A stretch of 14,484 nucleotides of DNA from NCBI GenBank assembly GCA_031549115.1, contig JAVBQJ010000017.1:1-14484 (forward strand). The letters are read 5' to 3'. How positions within the stretch are numbered: position 1 is the stretch's first letter; each line of letters begins with the position of its first letter. A program made the position numbers and the translations under genes. Under the pieces are notes generated by a model that did no database searches, had not been told where the DNA came from, and was given only the letters and a program-made list of their open reading frames with translations. Below are positions 8,911 through 14,484 of this stretch, piece after piece. This DNA comes from JAVBQJ01 sp031549115. Lineage in GTDB: Bacteria; Verrucomicrobiota; Lentisphaeria; Victivallales; Victivallaceae.

Positions 8911-8924
8911 ATTGCAGATGCAAT
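8911..8924. promoter_or_regulatory. Small palindrome, possible operator upstream of the kinase operon
   Basis: ATTGCA (8911-8916) and TGCAAT (8919-8924) are perfect inverted copies around GA. The site lies 35-48 bp upstream of the first kinase's ATG, in or just after its likely promoter. A second short palindrome, TACATGTA, is at 8901-8908. The position suits a dimeric repressor or activator, but short palindromes are common by chance in AT-rich DNA. Confidence 0.3.
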
Positions 8925-9028
8925 ATAATTTACCCGTTATTTATATATTTGCAAGTGACAACAGGGGGAATTAACAAGATCCTGAAAAAGCAACGCCAAA
9001 TAAATGTCAAAAAAAATATGACAAAAAG

Positions 9029-9057
9029 TTGAAAAGCCATATCAGTGATGCTATTGT
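9029..9057 (+). promoter_or_regulatory. Candidate sigma70-type promoter for the kinase-less sensor gene
   Basis: TTGAAA (9029-9034) and TATTGT (9052-9057) are separated by 17 bp, and TG at 9049-9050 forms an extended -10. Transcription would start near 9064 and give a leader of about 150 nt. The sequence GATGCTAT around the -10 also occurs at the AraC promoter (10835-10842). Confidence 0.5.
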
Positions 9058-9079
9058 ATCGATGTTTTGGCAATAAAGG

Positions 9080-9178
9080 CGATTTCGGAAATCGGGTTAT
9101 TGAAAAGTAAAATGAAAACTTTTTTCCGGTTGCGTTTCCCGGCGGCAGCCGTCTCAATGGCTGCAGTTATGCGGAAAC
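9080..9178 (+). other. Structured 5' leader of the kinase-less sensor mRNA
   Basis: Downstream of the proposed promoter the leader can fold into a 6-bp hairpin, CGATTT (9080-9085) with AAATCG (9089-9094). A two-tier stem-loop follows: GTTTCC (9134-9139) with GGAAAC (9173-9178), enclosing GCAGCC (9145-9150) with GGCTGC (9159-9164) around an 8-nt loop. The start codon follows 35 nt later. It may be a control element; no known riboswitch class is recognised. Confidence 0.35.
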
Positions 9179-9201
9179 CCCTTGTCATAGCCTTTTATTG
9201 C

Positions 9202-9205
9202 GAGG
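9202..9205 (+). promoter_or_regulatory. Shine-Dalgarno GAGG that fixes the start at 9213
   Basis: GAGG at 9202-9205 is followed by 7 nt and then ATG at 9213. An in-frame TTG at 9198 lies upstream of this site, so it cannot use it. The ATG also gives a better signal peptide (MRWKWRMMPLVLILFLF). Confidence 0.6.
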
Positions 9206-9212
9206 TTCTGTT

Positions 9213-10727
9213 ATGAGATGGAAATGGCGCATGATGCCTTTGGTGCTTATCCTGTTCCTTTTCATCCCGGCTCCTGTCCGTGCGGCTGCCAAGCCGGTCC
9301 AGGAAGTATTGCTGCTGACCTCCTACACGCTGTCGCAACAGTGGACATTCGATGTCGTTCAAGCACTGAAGTCGACCGGCAAAACCTCCGGGCTCGACAT
9401 CCGGTACGATCCGGTCGAACTCGATGCGATGTACCGGGACCCGCAAGAGTGGCAGGACAAGTTCAATCAGAAGGCCGAGCGCCTGAAAAACCACCAATAC
9501 GATCTGGTGATTGCCCTCGACACCGAAGCGGCTGAATTGATCCGGCGCAATGCGGGGCTCCTCGCGCCGACGCCGGTCATCCTCGCCGACCACAGCGAAG
9601 AAACGCCGGTATTCGGACCGGAATATGCCAACTTCACCGGCGTATTCTGGAGCTCGGATCTCCGCCGCACCATCGACACCGGCCGCAAGCTGATGCCGGA
9701 CACCGCGGCGGTCTACATTCTGACCGATGCGACTCCGGCCGGAGAGCGTTGCCGCGAATACTGGTACCGGCAATTGGCCGATTATACCGGTTGTCCCTTG
9801 GTATTTCTGAGCGGCACCGAGTATTCCTCCCAGCAGCTCATCGCCAAAATCCGCAGCTCCGGCATACCGGGATTCGCGATTCTGACGCCATGGCACGACC
9901 TGTACCGAAACGATCAATCTTTGCCGGCATTCGCCGCCGATCTGGAACAGAGCTTGAACCGGCCTTTTTTTGGCTGTACCGGCAATTGGTTCGGCTGCGG
10001 CCTGCTCGGCGGCTACCTCGCCCCCGCCGATAAGCTGGGAACCGCCGTCGGGCAGCAGATGAATGCCATCCTGGCCGATCCCGAAGCGCCGCTGCCCGCG
10101 CCGCGCCGCTGTGAAACCATCCCGGTCTTCGATTACGAACTGCTTCGGAAGTTCAACCTGAATCCCGGCGCCCTTCCGAGCGATGCCATCCTGCGCAACC
10201 GGCCGCTTTCATTGTGGGATATCTACGGCACGGAAATCCGGCTGGCGGGAGTCGGCATCCTGCTTTGCTTCGGCGGCGCCCTCGGTTATCTGTATGTGCT
10301 CCACCGCAAATTGCGGGATTACCGGAAATTGGCAGAAGCGCACCGACGCGATCTTTTGCAATTACAGGAAAATACCCAGTTGTGGGACACGGCCGTCAAC
10401 GAACTGCCGGTATTTTTTTTCATCAAGGACGCCGGCCGGGATTTTCAATACCTCGAAACCAATCAACCCTGGCGCGACTTTCTCCGGCGCGGCAAAGAGG
10501 ATATCCACGACAAGACCGACTACTCCGTATTCCCGCATGAAATCGCCGAAGCCATCCGCCAGGACGACCAGAAGCCGATACGCGCCAATACCCTCCGGGA
10601 GGACACGCTGACGATTCCGGACGCGGATGGCAAAAAACGTTGTCTGCGCTTCCTGCGCCAGCCTTTCATCTTGCCGTCCGGCAAGCGGCTGCTGCTGGGC
10701 ATGGCGATCGACATCACCGAACCGTAA
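9213..10727 (+). CDS. Kinase-less transmembrane sensor: signal peptide, ABC_sub_bind-like domain, TM, PAS
   Basis: The product is 504 residues. A basic, hydrophobic signal peptide (1 to about 26, ending APVRAAA) precedes a periplasmic domain at about 30-315 like that of the divergent kinase: YDLVIALDTEAAELI here against YDLIVTLDTAATRLF there, and both start with a hydrophobic strand followed by SY. A membrane helix lies at about 341-362, then a short charged coiled linker (363-390). One PAS domain follows (about 391-503, ELPVFFFIKDAG, ending GMAIDITEP), of the same NLPG/FAKD type as PAS4 of the kinase. The protein ends where a HisKA would normally begin. The stop is a clean TAA and no kinase-like coding follows in the next 158 bp, so it is not an obvious frameshift. 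It could form heterodimers with the kinase, act as a ligand or signal sink, or be a truncated duplicate. The name ABC_sub_bind is by fold resemblance; the ligand is unknown. Confidence 0.9.
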   Translation: MRWKWRMMPLVLILFLFIPAPVRAAAKPVQEVLLLTSYTLSQQWTFDVVQALKSTGKTSGLDIRYDPVELDAMYRDPQEWQDKFNQKAERLKNHQYDLVIALDTEAAELIRRNAGLLAPTPVILADHSEETPVFGPEYANFTGVFWSSDLRRTIDTGRKLMPDTAAVYILTDATPAGERCREYWYRQLADYTGCPLVFLSGTEYSSQQLIAKIRSSGIPGFAILTPWHDLYRNDQSLPAFAADLEQSLNRPFFGCTGNWFGCGLLGGYLAPADKLGTAVGQQMNAILADPEAPLPAPRRCETIPVFDYELLRKFNLNPGALPSDAILRNRPLSLWDIYGTEIRLAGVGILLCFGGALGYLYVLHRKLRDYRKLAEAHRRDLLQLQENTQLWDTAVNELPVFFFIKDAGRDFQYLETNQPWRDFLRRGKEDIHDKTDYSVFPHEIAEAIRQDDQKPIRANTLREDTLTIPDADGKKRCLRFLRQPFILPSGKRLLLGMAIDITEP

Positions 10728-10814
10728 CAGCGGAGGCGACTTCTCCCGTCCCCGGAGAGCCCCTGCCGCCCTCCCGCCGCGTAAGCAAATAACACCGGTT
10801 TTCTGAACCCATTG

Positions 10815-10845
10815 TTAAGGTTTTCCTCATTTGCGATGCTATATT
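10815..10845 (+). promoter_or_regulatory. Candidate extended -10 promoter of the AraC gene
   Basis: TG (10837-10838), one base, then TATATT (10840-10845) forms a good extended -10. The best -35 is TTAAGG (10815-10820) at a long 19-bp spacing, so the -35 is weak; such a promoter often depends on an activator. Between the previous stop and this site (10728-10814) there is only G+C-rich sequence without a convincing intrinsic terminator. Confidence 0.45.
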
Positions 10846-10867
10846 GATTTTGAAGATATTCAAAATC
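10846..10867. promoter_or_regulatory. Perfect 9-4-9 palindrome, candidate operator at the AraC transcription start
   Basis: GATTTTGAA (10846-10854) and TTCAAAATC (10859-10867) are exact inverted copies around GATA. The site begins one base after the proposed -10 and ends 18 bp before the AraC start codon. In this position a bound dimer would block initiation. It could also fold as a 5'-end hairpin in the mRNA. AraC-family proteins usually bind direct repeats, so the binder could be another regulator. Confidence 0.5.
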
Positions 10868-10885
10868 CAAAGGCAATGACAAAAT

Positions 10886-11788
10886 ATGGCAGACCGTTTT
10901 ATCTTTGCAGACTACGCCGTCAGTGTCGATTTCGAATTGGCCACGGCGCAGAGTACCTATGCTTCCGGGCAGATGGAACCCTCGCATGTCCATGATTTTT
11001 ATGAATTGGTACTGATCGAATCCGGCAAGGGGTTCCATATCTTCGGCGGGGAACGCCACGAAATCGGTCCGGGCAATGTATTTCTGATCAAGCCGCAGGA
11101 AGAACACGCCTATGAGAGTCTGGAAAACCTGGCGCTGGTGAGCATCATTTTCCTGCCATCGGCGCTGACGCCGATGACGAAACTGTTTCACGAAATCGCC
11201 GGTTTTCAGGTATTGTTCCATGTGGAACCGATGCTGAACGCCGAACAGAAGCGTACCGGCAAGCTGTACTTGCCGGAAAAAATCCTGCCGCAGGCAGTAG
11301 AGCTGGCCGAAACCATGCAATTTGAATTGGAACAGCAGCAGGAGGGGTACAAAGTAGCCGCCCTGAGCGCTTTCTTTCAATTGCTGCTGCTGATTTCCCG
11401 GCACTGCAAATTCTTCGAGGGCCGAATCAGCCGTTATGCCCGGCGCATCGGCTGCGCGCTGTCGTTCATGGAGCAGCACCTCAAAGAGGATCTGACACTG
11501 GAGCTGCTCGCACGGGAAGCCAATATGCCGGTCAGCATCTTCCGGCGCGTCTTCACGGAAACCCAGAAAATCTCGCCGATCTCCTACCTCATCCGGCTGC
11601 GGTTGCGCAAAGCGGCGATTCTGCTGCGCAGCACCCGGCTGCAAATCGGAGAGATCGCTTTCGAAGTCGGTTTCCATGACAGCAACTATTTTTCACATCA
11701 GTTTCACAAATTATACGGCATGTCGCCGATGTTATACCGGCAAAGCCGTCTGGGCAATTATTTTCTTCAGGCGGAGCAACAAAAATAA
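10886..11788 (+). CDS. AraC-family transcriptional regulator with N-terminal cupin-like domain
   Basis: The product is 300 residues, typical for the family. The N-terminal part (about 1-165) is a cupin-like ligand-binding domain with HVHDFYELVLIESGKG at 34-49 and PGNVFLIKPQEEHAY at 62-76. The C-terminal part (about 185-290) holds two helix-turn-helix motifs: LTLELLAREANMPVSIFRRV (203-222) and IGEIAFEVGFHDSNYFSHQF (254-273), then KLYGMSPMLYR, close to the AraC signature. It should bind DNA and respond to a sugar or sugar derivative. The ATG at 10886 has only a distant AAAGG (10869-10873), 12 nt upstream, so initiation may be weak. The gene lies 32 bp before the DUF6259-type gene on the same strand and probably controls it and itself; this is inference from position. 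Confidence 0.95.
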   Translation: MADRFIFADYAVSVDFELATAQSTYASGQMEPSHVHDFYELVLIESGKGFHIFGGERHEIGPGNVFLIKPQEEHAYESLENLALVSIIFLPSALTPMTKLFHEIAGFQVLFHVEPMLNAEQKRTGKLYLPEKILPQAVELAETMQFELEQQQEGYKVAALSAFFQLLLLISRHCKFFEGRISRYARRIGCALSFMEQHLKEDLTLELLAREANMPVSIFRRVFTETQKISPISYLIRLRLRKAAILLRSTRLQIGEIAFEVGFHDSNYFSHQFHKLYGMSPMLYRQSRLGNYFLQAEQQK

Positions 11789-11808
11789 GCTTCCGCCTTC
11801 AGCAACAC

Positions 11809-11813
11809 AAGGA
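11809..11813 (+). promoter_or_regulatory. Shine-Dalgarno AAGGA that fixes the start at 11821
   Basis: AAGGA at 11809-11813 is 7 nt before ATG at 11821. The in-frame TTG at 11815 is too close to this site to be the start. The short distance to the AraC stop supports a two-gene transcript. Confidence 0.6.
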
Positions 11814-11820
11814 ATTGAGC

Positions 11821-14040
11821 ATGAAGGTCACGAATCGGCATCTGGAAATCGAGCTGGCAGCCGCGGGCGCGCTCCGGGGAGTGGTATTTCAGGGGAAAAA
11901 CTTTATCTGCGACCATGGCGACGACACGCTTTTCCGGTTTCAACTGCGCGATTCTTCCGGCGCGCCGCTCCGGCTCGGCAGCGACGCTTTCGCGACCGTC
12001 GAAACCCGGATGGAACGGCGCGGCGGCGAGCAGTTCGTTTTTCTGTCCTTTTCCGACTGTCCGGCCAGTCCCGCTGTCCGAGCGACGGTAACGCTGCGGC
12101 TGCCCGACCACGAAAGCATGAGCTACTGGCATATCCGGATCGAAACAATTCCGGCGGAGCACTATTGCGAATGGATCGACTTTCCCCGGCTGCATTGCCG
12201 GAACCATCTGGCGGGGCATGGCGGCGAAGACACTTTTTTCTGGCCCGGCAGCGAAGGAAGTTTGTTTCGGGAATTCGCCACCCGCGAAGCCAGCGGTTTT
12301 GCCGGCGCACTGCTGGAGTACCCGCTGACCGGTGTCGGCGGCTATTACCCGGGGCCGTGCCCGATGCAGTTCCAGGCGCTCTGTTCGCCTGACGGCAGCC
12401 TCTATATGGGCTGCCACGACCTCACCCATTCGCCCAAAGGAATCGACGTGACCTATGGTCCCGCCGGCGAAATCGTACCCTCTTTTCAATTTTTCACCGG
12501 CGGCGATTTTCCGGCCGCCGTGGAGCTGCCGTTCGAACTCGTGCTGGGCGGTTTCACCGGCGACTGGCAGGACGCCTGCGACATCTACCGGCACTGGCTG
12601 GAATGCCGCGATCGTGCGCTCCCGGTGAAACTGGAGCACAATCCGGAAGTTCCCGCCTGGCTGACGGATTCGCCGGTGCTGCTGATCTATCCGGTCAAAG
12701 GCGACGGCGCCGATACCGGCAGCCTCACCGGCAACTGCTATTTCCCGTATGAAAACGCCCTGCCGATGGTGGACTTTTACCATGACCTGTGGGATTCCCG
12801 GATCATGGCGCTGTTGATGCACTGGGAGGGGACCGCGCCGTGGGCGCCCCCCTACGTCTGGCCGCCGTTCGGGGGCGAAGCCATGCTGCGCGACTTCGCC
12901 GGCAAGCTGCACGAGAGCGACAATCTGCTCGGCGTGTACTGCTCCGGCACCGGCTGGACCCAGACCAGCTCGATCGATCCGTCGTACCGGCGCGACGACC
13001 AGTTCGAACGAGAGCAGCTGCGGAATGAAATGTGTACCGGTCCCGCCGGCGAAATGTTCGCCCGGGTCTGCAACGGCGGTCCCGGCCAGGGGCAGCGCAT
13101 CGGGTATGAGCTCTGTCCGGCGCGGGAATGGACGGTGAATACCGTAACCGGGGAAATCGCCGGTATCCTGCGGGCGCAGGTGGATTATCTGCAGTTTTTC
13201 GATCAGAACCAGGGGTGTTCGGCGCCATTGTGTTATTCGCGGGAACACGGCCATCCGGGCGCGCCCGGCGCCTGGGAAACCGCGGCCATGCGCGCACTTC
13301 TGGACGCCGCGGCCGCGACGGTGCGTTCCGCCCGGCCTCCGGTGGTGCTGGGGTGCGAAAATGCGGCGGCGCAGCCGTACATCCGCAATCTGCAGCTCAA
13401 CGACCTGCGCAACCATCTGGCCTGGCGGTATGCGGAGCCGGTCCCGGCGTATTCCTATCTGTTCCATGAATATATCAACAATTTCACCGGCAACGGCGTC
13501 TGTCTGGCGCTGTGGTTCGATTACCGGAAAAGCCCGTGGTTTCTGCTCTACCGGACGGCGTACAGCTTTATCTCCGGCGAAATCCTGTCGGTGGTGATGA
13601 AAGACAATATGCAAATGCACTGGAGCTGGGTATGCCGCTGGGATGAGCCGCCGCCGGACCAGGAGCCCTTGCGGATTCTGATCGGCAACCTCAACGGCTG
13701 GCGGCGCCAACGCGGGCGCAACTTTCTGGTATTCGGCCGGATGGAAAAAAATTTCCCGGTACAATGCGCACGGCAAACCCTGTACTTCACCGCCCCCCGG
13801 TCTCCGGCGGAGCTTCCGGCGGTGCTGTCTTCGCATTGGAGCCACCGGGACCGCCACGCCGTATTTGTGGTCAACGCCTCGACCGAAGAGCAGGAATTTC
13901 AACTCGATTTCGGCCGGGACTGCCACGGCAAATACTGCGTCGACGCCAGGAGCGGCACTTCGGACGGCGCGTTTTCCGGGCGTCACCTGAATCGGAAGCT
14001 GGCGCCGTTGAGCGCCGTCATGATTGAAATCAATATGTAA
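11821..14040 (+). CDS. DUF6259-type putative glycoside hydrolase, cytoplasmic
   Basis: The product is 739 residues without a signal peptide or membrane segment. Residues 1 to about 265 look like a beta-sandwich domain (many beta strands; ends at GGFTGDWQDACDIYRHWL, 243-260). Residues about 275-600 resemble a (beta/alpha)8 barrel: LLIYPVKGDG, MALLMHWEGTAPWAPPYVWP (329-348), GVYCSGTGWT (371-380), VDYLQFFDQNQG (454-465), VVLGCENA (508-515) and FHEYINNFTGNG (548-559). A C-terminal beta domain follows (about 615-739, AVFVVNASTEEQEFQLDF). The layout matches proteins annotated DUF6259, common in Lentisphaerota and related glycan degraders. Asp461 and Glu513 sit at strand ends where retaining barrels carry their catalytic acids; this is a guess from position. 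Substrate unknown. It probably acts on imported oligosaccharides. It follows an AraC gene by 32 bp and is very G+C-rich. The family assignment is from memory of its motifs, so moderate. Confidence 0.75.
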   Translation: MKVTNRHLEIELAAAGALRGVVFQGKNFICDHGDDTLFRFQLRDSSGAPLRLGSDAFATVETRMERRGGEQFVFLSFSDCPASPAVRATVTLRLPDHESMSYWHIRIETIPAEHYCEWIDFPRLHCRNHLAGHGGEDTFFWPGSEGSLFREFATREASGFAGALLEYPLTGVGGYYPGPCPMQFQALCSPDGSLYMGCHDLTHSPKGIDVTYGPAGEIVPSFQFFTGGDFPAAVELPFELVLGGFTGDWQDACDIYRHWLECRDRALPVKLEHNPEVPAWLTDSPVLLIYPVKGDGADTGSLTGNCYFPYENALPMVDFYHDLWDSRIMALLMHWEGTAPWAPPYVWPPFGGEAMLRDFAGKLHESDNLLGVYCSGTGWTQTSSIDPSYRRDDQFEREQLRNEMCTGPAGEMFARVCNGGPGQGQRIGYELCPAREWTVNTVTGEIAGILRAQVDYLQFFDQNQGCSAPLCYSREHGHPGAPGAWETAAMRALLDAAAATVRSARPPVVLGCENAAAQPYIRNLQLNDLRNHLAWRYAEPVPAYSYLFHEYINNFTGNGVCLALWFDYRKSPWFLLYRTAYSFISGEILSVVMKDNMQMHWSWVCRWDEPPPDQEPLRILIGNLNGWRRQRGRNFLVFGRMEKNFPVQCARQTLYFTAPRSPAELPAVLSSHWSHRDRHAVFVVNASTEEQEFQLDFGRDCHGKYCVDARSGTSDGAFSGRHLNRKLAPLSAVMIEINM

Positions 14041-14340
14041 CCTACTCTGCAGCAGAACCATGTCGAGTCTCGCAGCCGCCTATCATTGCATATCCGGGGC
14101 GGAAGAATCGACAATAGACGTAGGTCCTGAAAGGGGTAGCTGGAGGAAACGACGAGTTTCCCCCGGAGGGACCGGACGTATGTGGTCGGCAGCAGCGGCC
14201 GCTTTTGTGGTGGTCTGGCCGGTTCGACGAGGCAATCAGCGCTCCCCCCGTCCTCCAAAAGATCGCTGAAGATGCCGCAGGCATCTGCAGCAGAGGTGCA
14301 GGGTCGGTGACCCTGCCGGGGGGTGCGTGGGCTCATCGCC
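14041..14340. other. Non-coding region dense in potential stem-loops, candidate structured RNA
   Basis: No convincing gene lies here; small open frames on both strands have no ribosome sites or recognisable products. The stretch has many complementary segments. A nested arm pairs CCTAC (14041-14045) with GTAGG (14120-14124), TGTCGA (14061-14066) with TCGACA (14108-14113), and CCGCC (14076-14080) with GGCGG (14098-14102). A second pairs GGTCC (14123-14127) with GGACC (14169-14173) and encloses GGAAAC/GTTTCC (14145-14150, 14156-14161) around GACGA. Others are GGCA-TCAGCG (14231-14241) with CGCTGA-TGCC (14264-14276), GCATCT/AGGTGC (14281-14299), GCAGGGTC/GACCCTGC (14298-14316) and TGGGC/GCCCA (14329-14342). 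It does not match what I know of RNase P RNA, tmRNA, SRP RNA or common riboswitches. High G+C makes some pairing expected by chance. The strand is unknown. Confidence 0.35.
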
Positions 14341-14362
14341 CATAAGCGCTAGCCATTTATTA

Positions 14363-14390
14363 TTGGCAAAAGCAAAATCAGTGCTATATT
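14363..14390 (+). promoter_or_regulatory. Promoter of the right-edge gene
   Basis: TTGGCA (14363-14368) and TATATT (14385-14390) are separated by 16 bp, with TG at 14382-14383 forming an extended -10. The start codon lies 29 bp downstream of the -10. A four-base inverted repeat GCCA/TGGC (14352-14355, 14364-14367) overlaps the -35. Confidence 0.5.
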
Positions 14391-14419
14391 TGTGTAAACG
14401 CAACAAATAGAGGCACGCT

Positions 14420-14484
14420 ATGACCATTTGGGAAGAGTATTTTTCGGATTGGGATTTTATTGTTTCCCTTTTGCCGGCTGGCTG
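14420..14484 (+). CDS. Partial CDS, probable IS4-family transposase N-terminus
   Basis: An open frame starts at ATG 14420 and runs off the right edge after 21 full codons: MTIWEEYFSDWDFIVSLLPA, then G. The acidic, aromatic start followed by LLPAG resembles the N-terminus of IS4-family transposases, in which a 'LP.GW.E.A...GA..R.R' stretch follows. Only the beginning is present, so the assignment is tentative. The AT-rich upstream DNA and good promoter support a real gene start. The nearest possible ribosome site is the weak GAGG at 14409-14412. Confidence 0.45.
   Translation, partial: MTIWEEYFSDWDFIVSLLPAG

Larger units (their letters stand above)
8877..9212. promoter_or_regulatory. 336-bp AT-rich divergent intergenic control region
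   Basis: This region separates the start codons of the kinase operon (minus) and the kinase-less sensor (plus), so it must hold both promoters. It is clearly more AT-rich than the flanking genes. I can propose a plus-strand promoter at 9029-9057, a small palindrome at 8911-8924, an inverted repeat TGTCA (9005-9009) with TGACA (9019-9023), and leader hairpins at 9080-9094 and 9134-9178. On the minus strand several TTG-like hexamers and TA-rich -10 candidates lie between about 8925 and 8960, but none is clearly best. A short open frame at 8930-9157 on the minus strand starts with TTG, has no ribosome site and is not considered a gene. Confidence 0.7.
14341..14484 (+). mobile_element. Possible left end of an IS4-family insertion sequence (partial)
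   Basis: Base composition shifts to AT-rich near 14341, and a short gene with its own promoter begins here that resembles an IS4-type transposase start. No terminal inverted repeat can be confirmed because the other end is outside the window; the exact boundary is uncertain. Confidence 0.3.

Noticed and set aside
8930..9157. A 75-codon minus-strand frame in the divergent intergenic region
   Set aside because: It starts with TTG without a Shine-Dalgarno, overlaps the probable promoters, and its hydrophobic stretch comes from AT-rich DNA.
10728..10885. A lost kinase domain after the kinase-less sensor, caused by a frameshift
   Set aside because: The 158 bp after the TAA contain no H-box, N-box or other kinase-like sequence in any frame, and the next gene begins there.
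11767..14061. A 764-codon minus-strand frame opposite the DUF6259-type gene
   Set aside because: Antisense shadow; the plus strand has a good ribosome site, start codon and barrel motifs.
14041..14340. RNase P RNA, tmRNA or SRP RNA in the right-hand non-coding region
   Set aside because: The conserved cores I know (RNase P P4 region, tRNA-like ends of tmRNA, SRP tetraloop helix) are not present; GGTTCGAC resembles a T-loop only superficially and lacks a matching stem.

Overview
The window is ordinary chromosomal DNA from a bacterium with G+C-rich genes and AT-rich control regions. Two very large multi-PAS/GAF hybrid histidine kinases, an AraC-type regulator and a large cytoplasmic glycoside-hydrolase-like protein of the DUF6259 type suggest a Lentisphaerota (Victivallis-like) or related PVC-group polysaccharide degrader. 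That placement is an inference from gene content. No rRNA, tRNA or CRISPR is visible.

Layout. (1) 1-219, minus: the start of an unrecognised membrane protein that runs off the left edge. (2) 229-403: a 175-nt interrupted inverted repeat that fills the gap to the next gene and overlaps its stop codon. (3) 398-8876, minus: a two-gene operon of hybrid histidine kinases with a 4-nt gap. The first-transcribed kinase (4215-8876) has a signal peptide, a periplasmic ABC_sub_bind-like sensor domain, one membrane segment, five PAS and one GAF, then HisKA, HATPase and receiver domains. The second (398-4210) is membrane-anchored with four PAS, two GAF, HisKA, HATPase and receiver. (4) 8877-9212: a 336-bp AT-rich divergent control region. 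(5) 9213-10727, plus: a third sensor with the same periplasmic domain, membrane segment and PAS layout, but it stops cleanly after the PAS and has no kinase. (6) 10886-14040, plus: an AraC regulator followed 32 bp later by the DUF6259-type gene; a perfect 9-4-9 palindrome sits just downstream of the regulator's putative -10. (7) 14041-14340: a non-coding stretch dense in potential stem-loops. (8) 14341-14484: an AT-richer segment with a promoter and the first 21 codons of what looks like an IS4-family transposase.

How the parts may work together (inference). The operon kinases would sense a small ligand outside the membrane and several intracellular cues, then pass phosphate to a histidine phosphotransferase and DNA-binding regulator that are not in this window. 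The divergent kinase-less sensor could modulate the first kinase, to which it is clearly related. The AraC protein probably controls itself and the adjacent sugar-active gene, so the locus looks like a carbohydrate-sensing and utilisation island.

Most noteworthy: the kinase-less paralogue facing the kinase operon; a C-x4-C-x8-C-P motif repeated with identical spacing in three PAS domains; the long inverted repeat at the 3' end of the operon; the operator-like palindrome before the AraC gene; and the structured 300-nt region near the right edge. None is proof of a new system.
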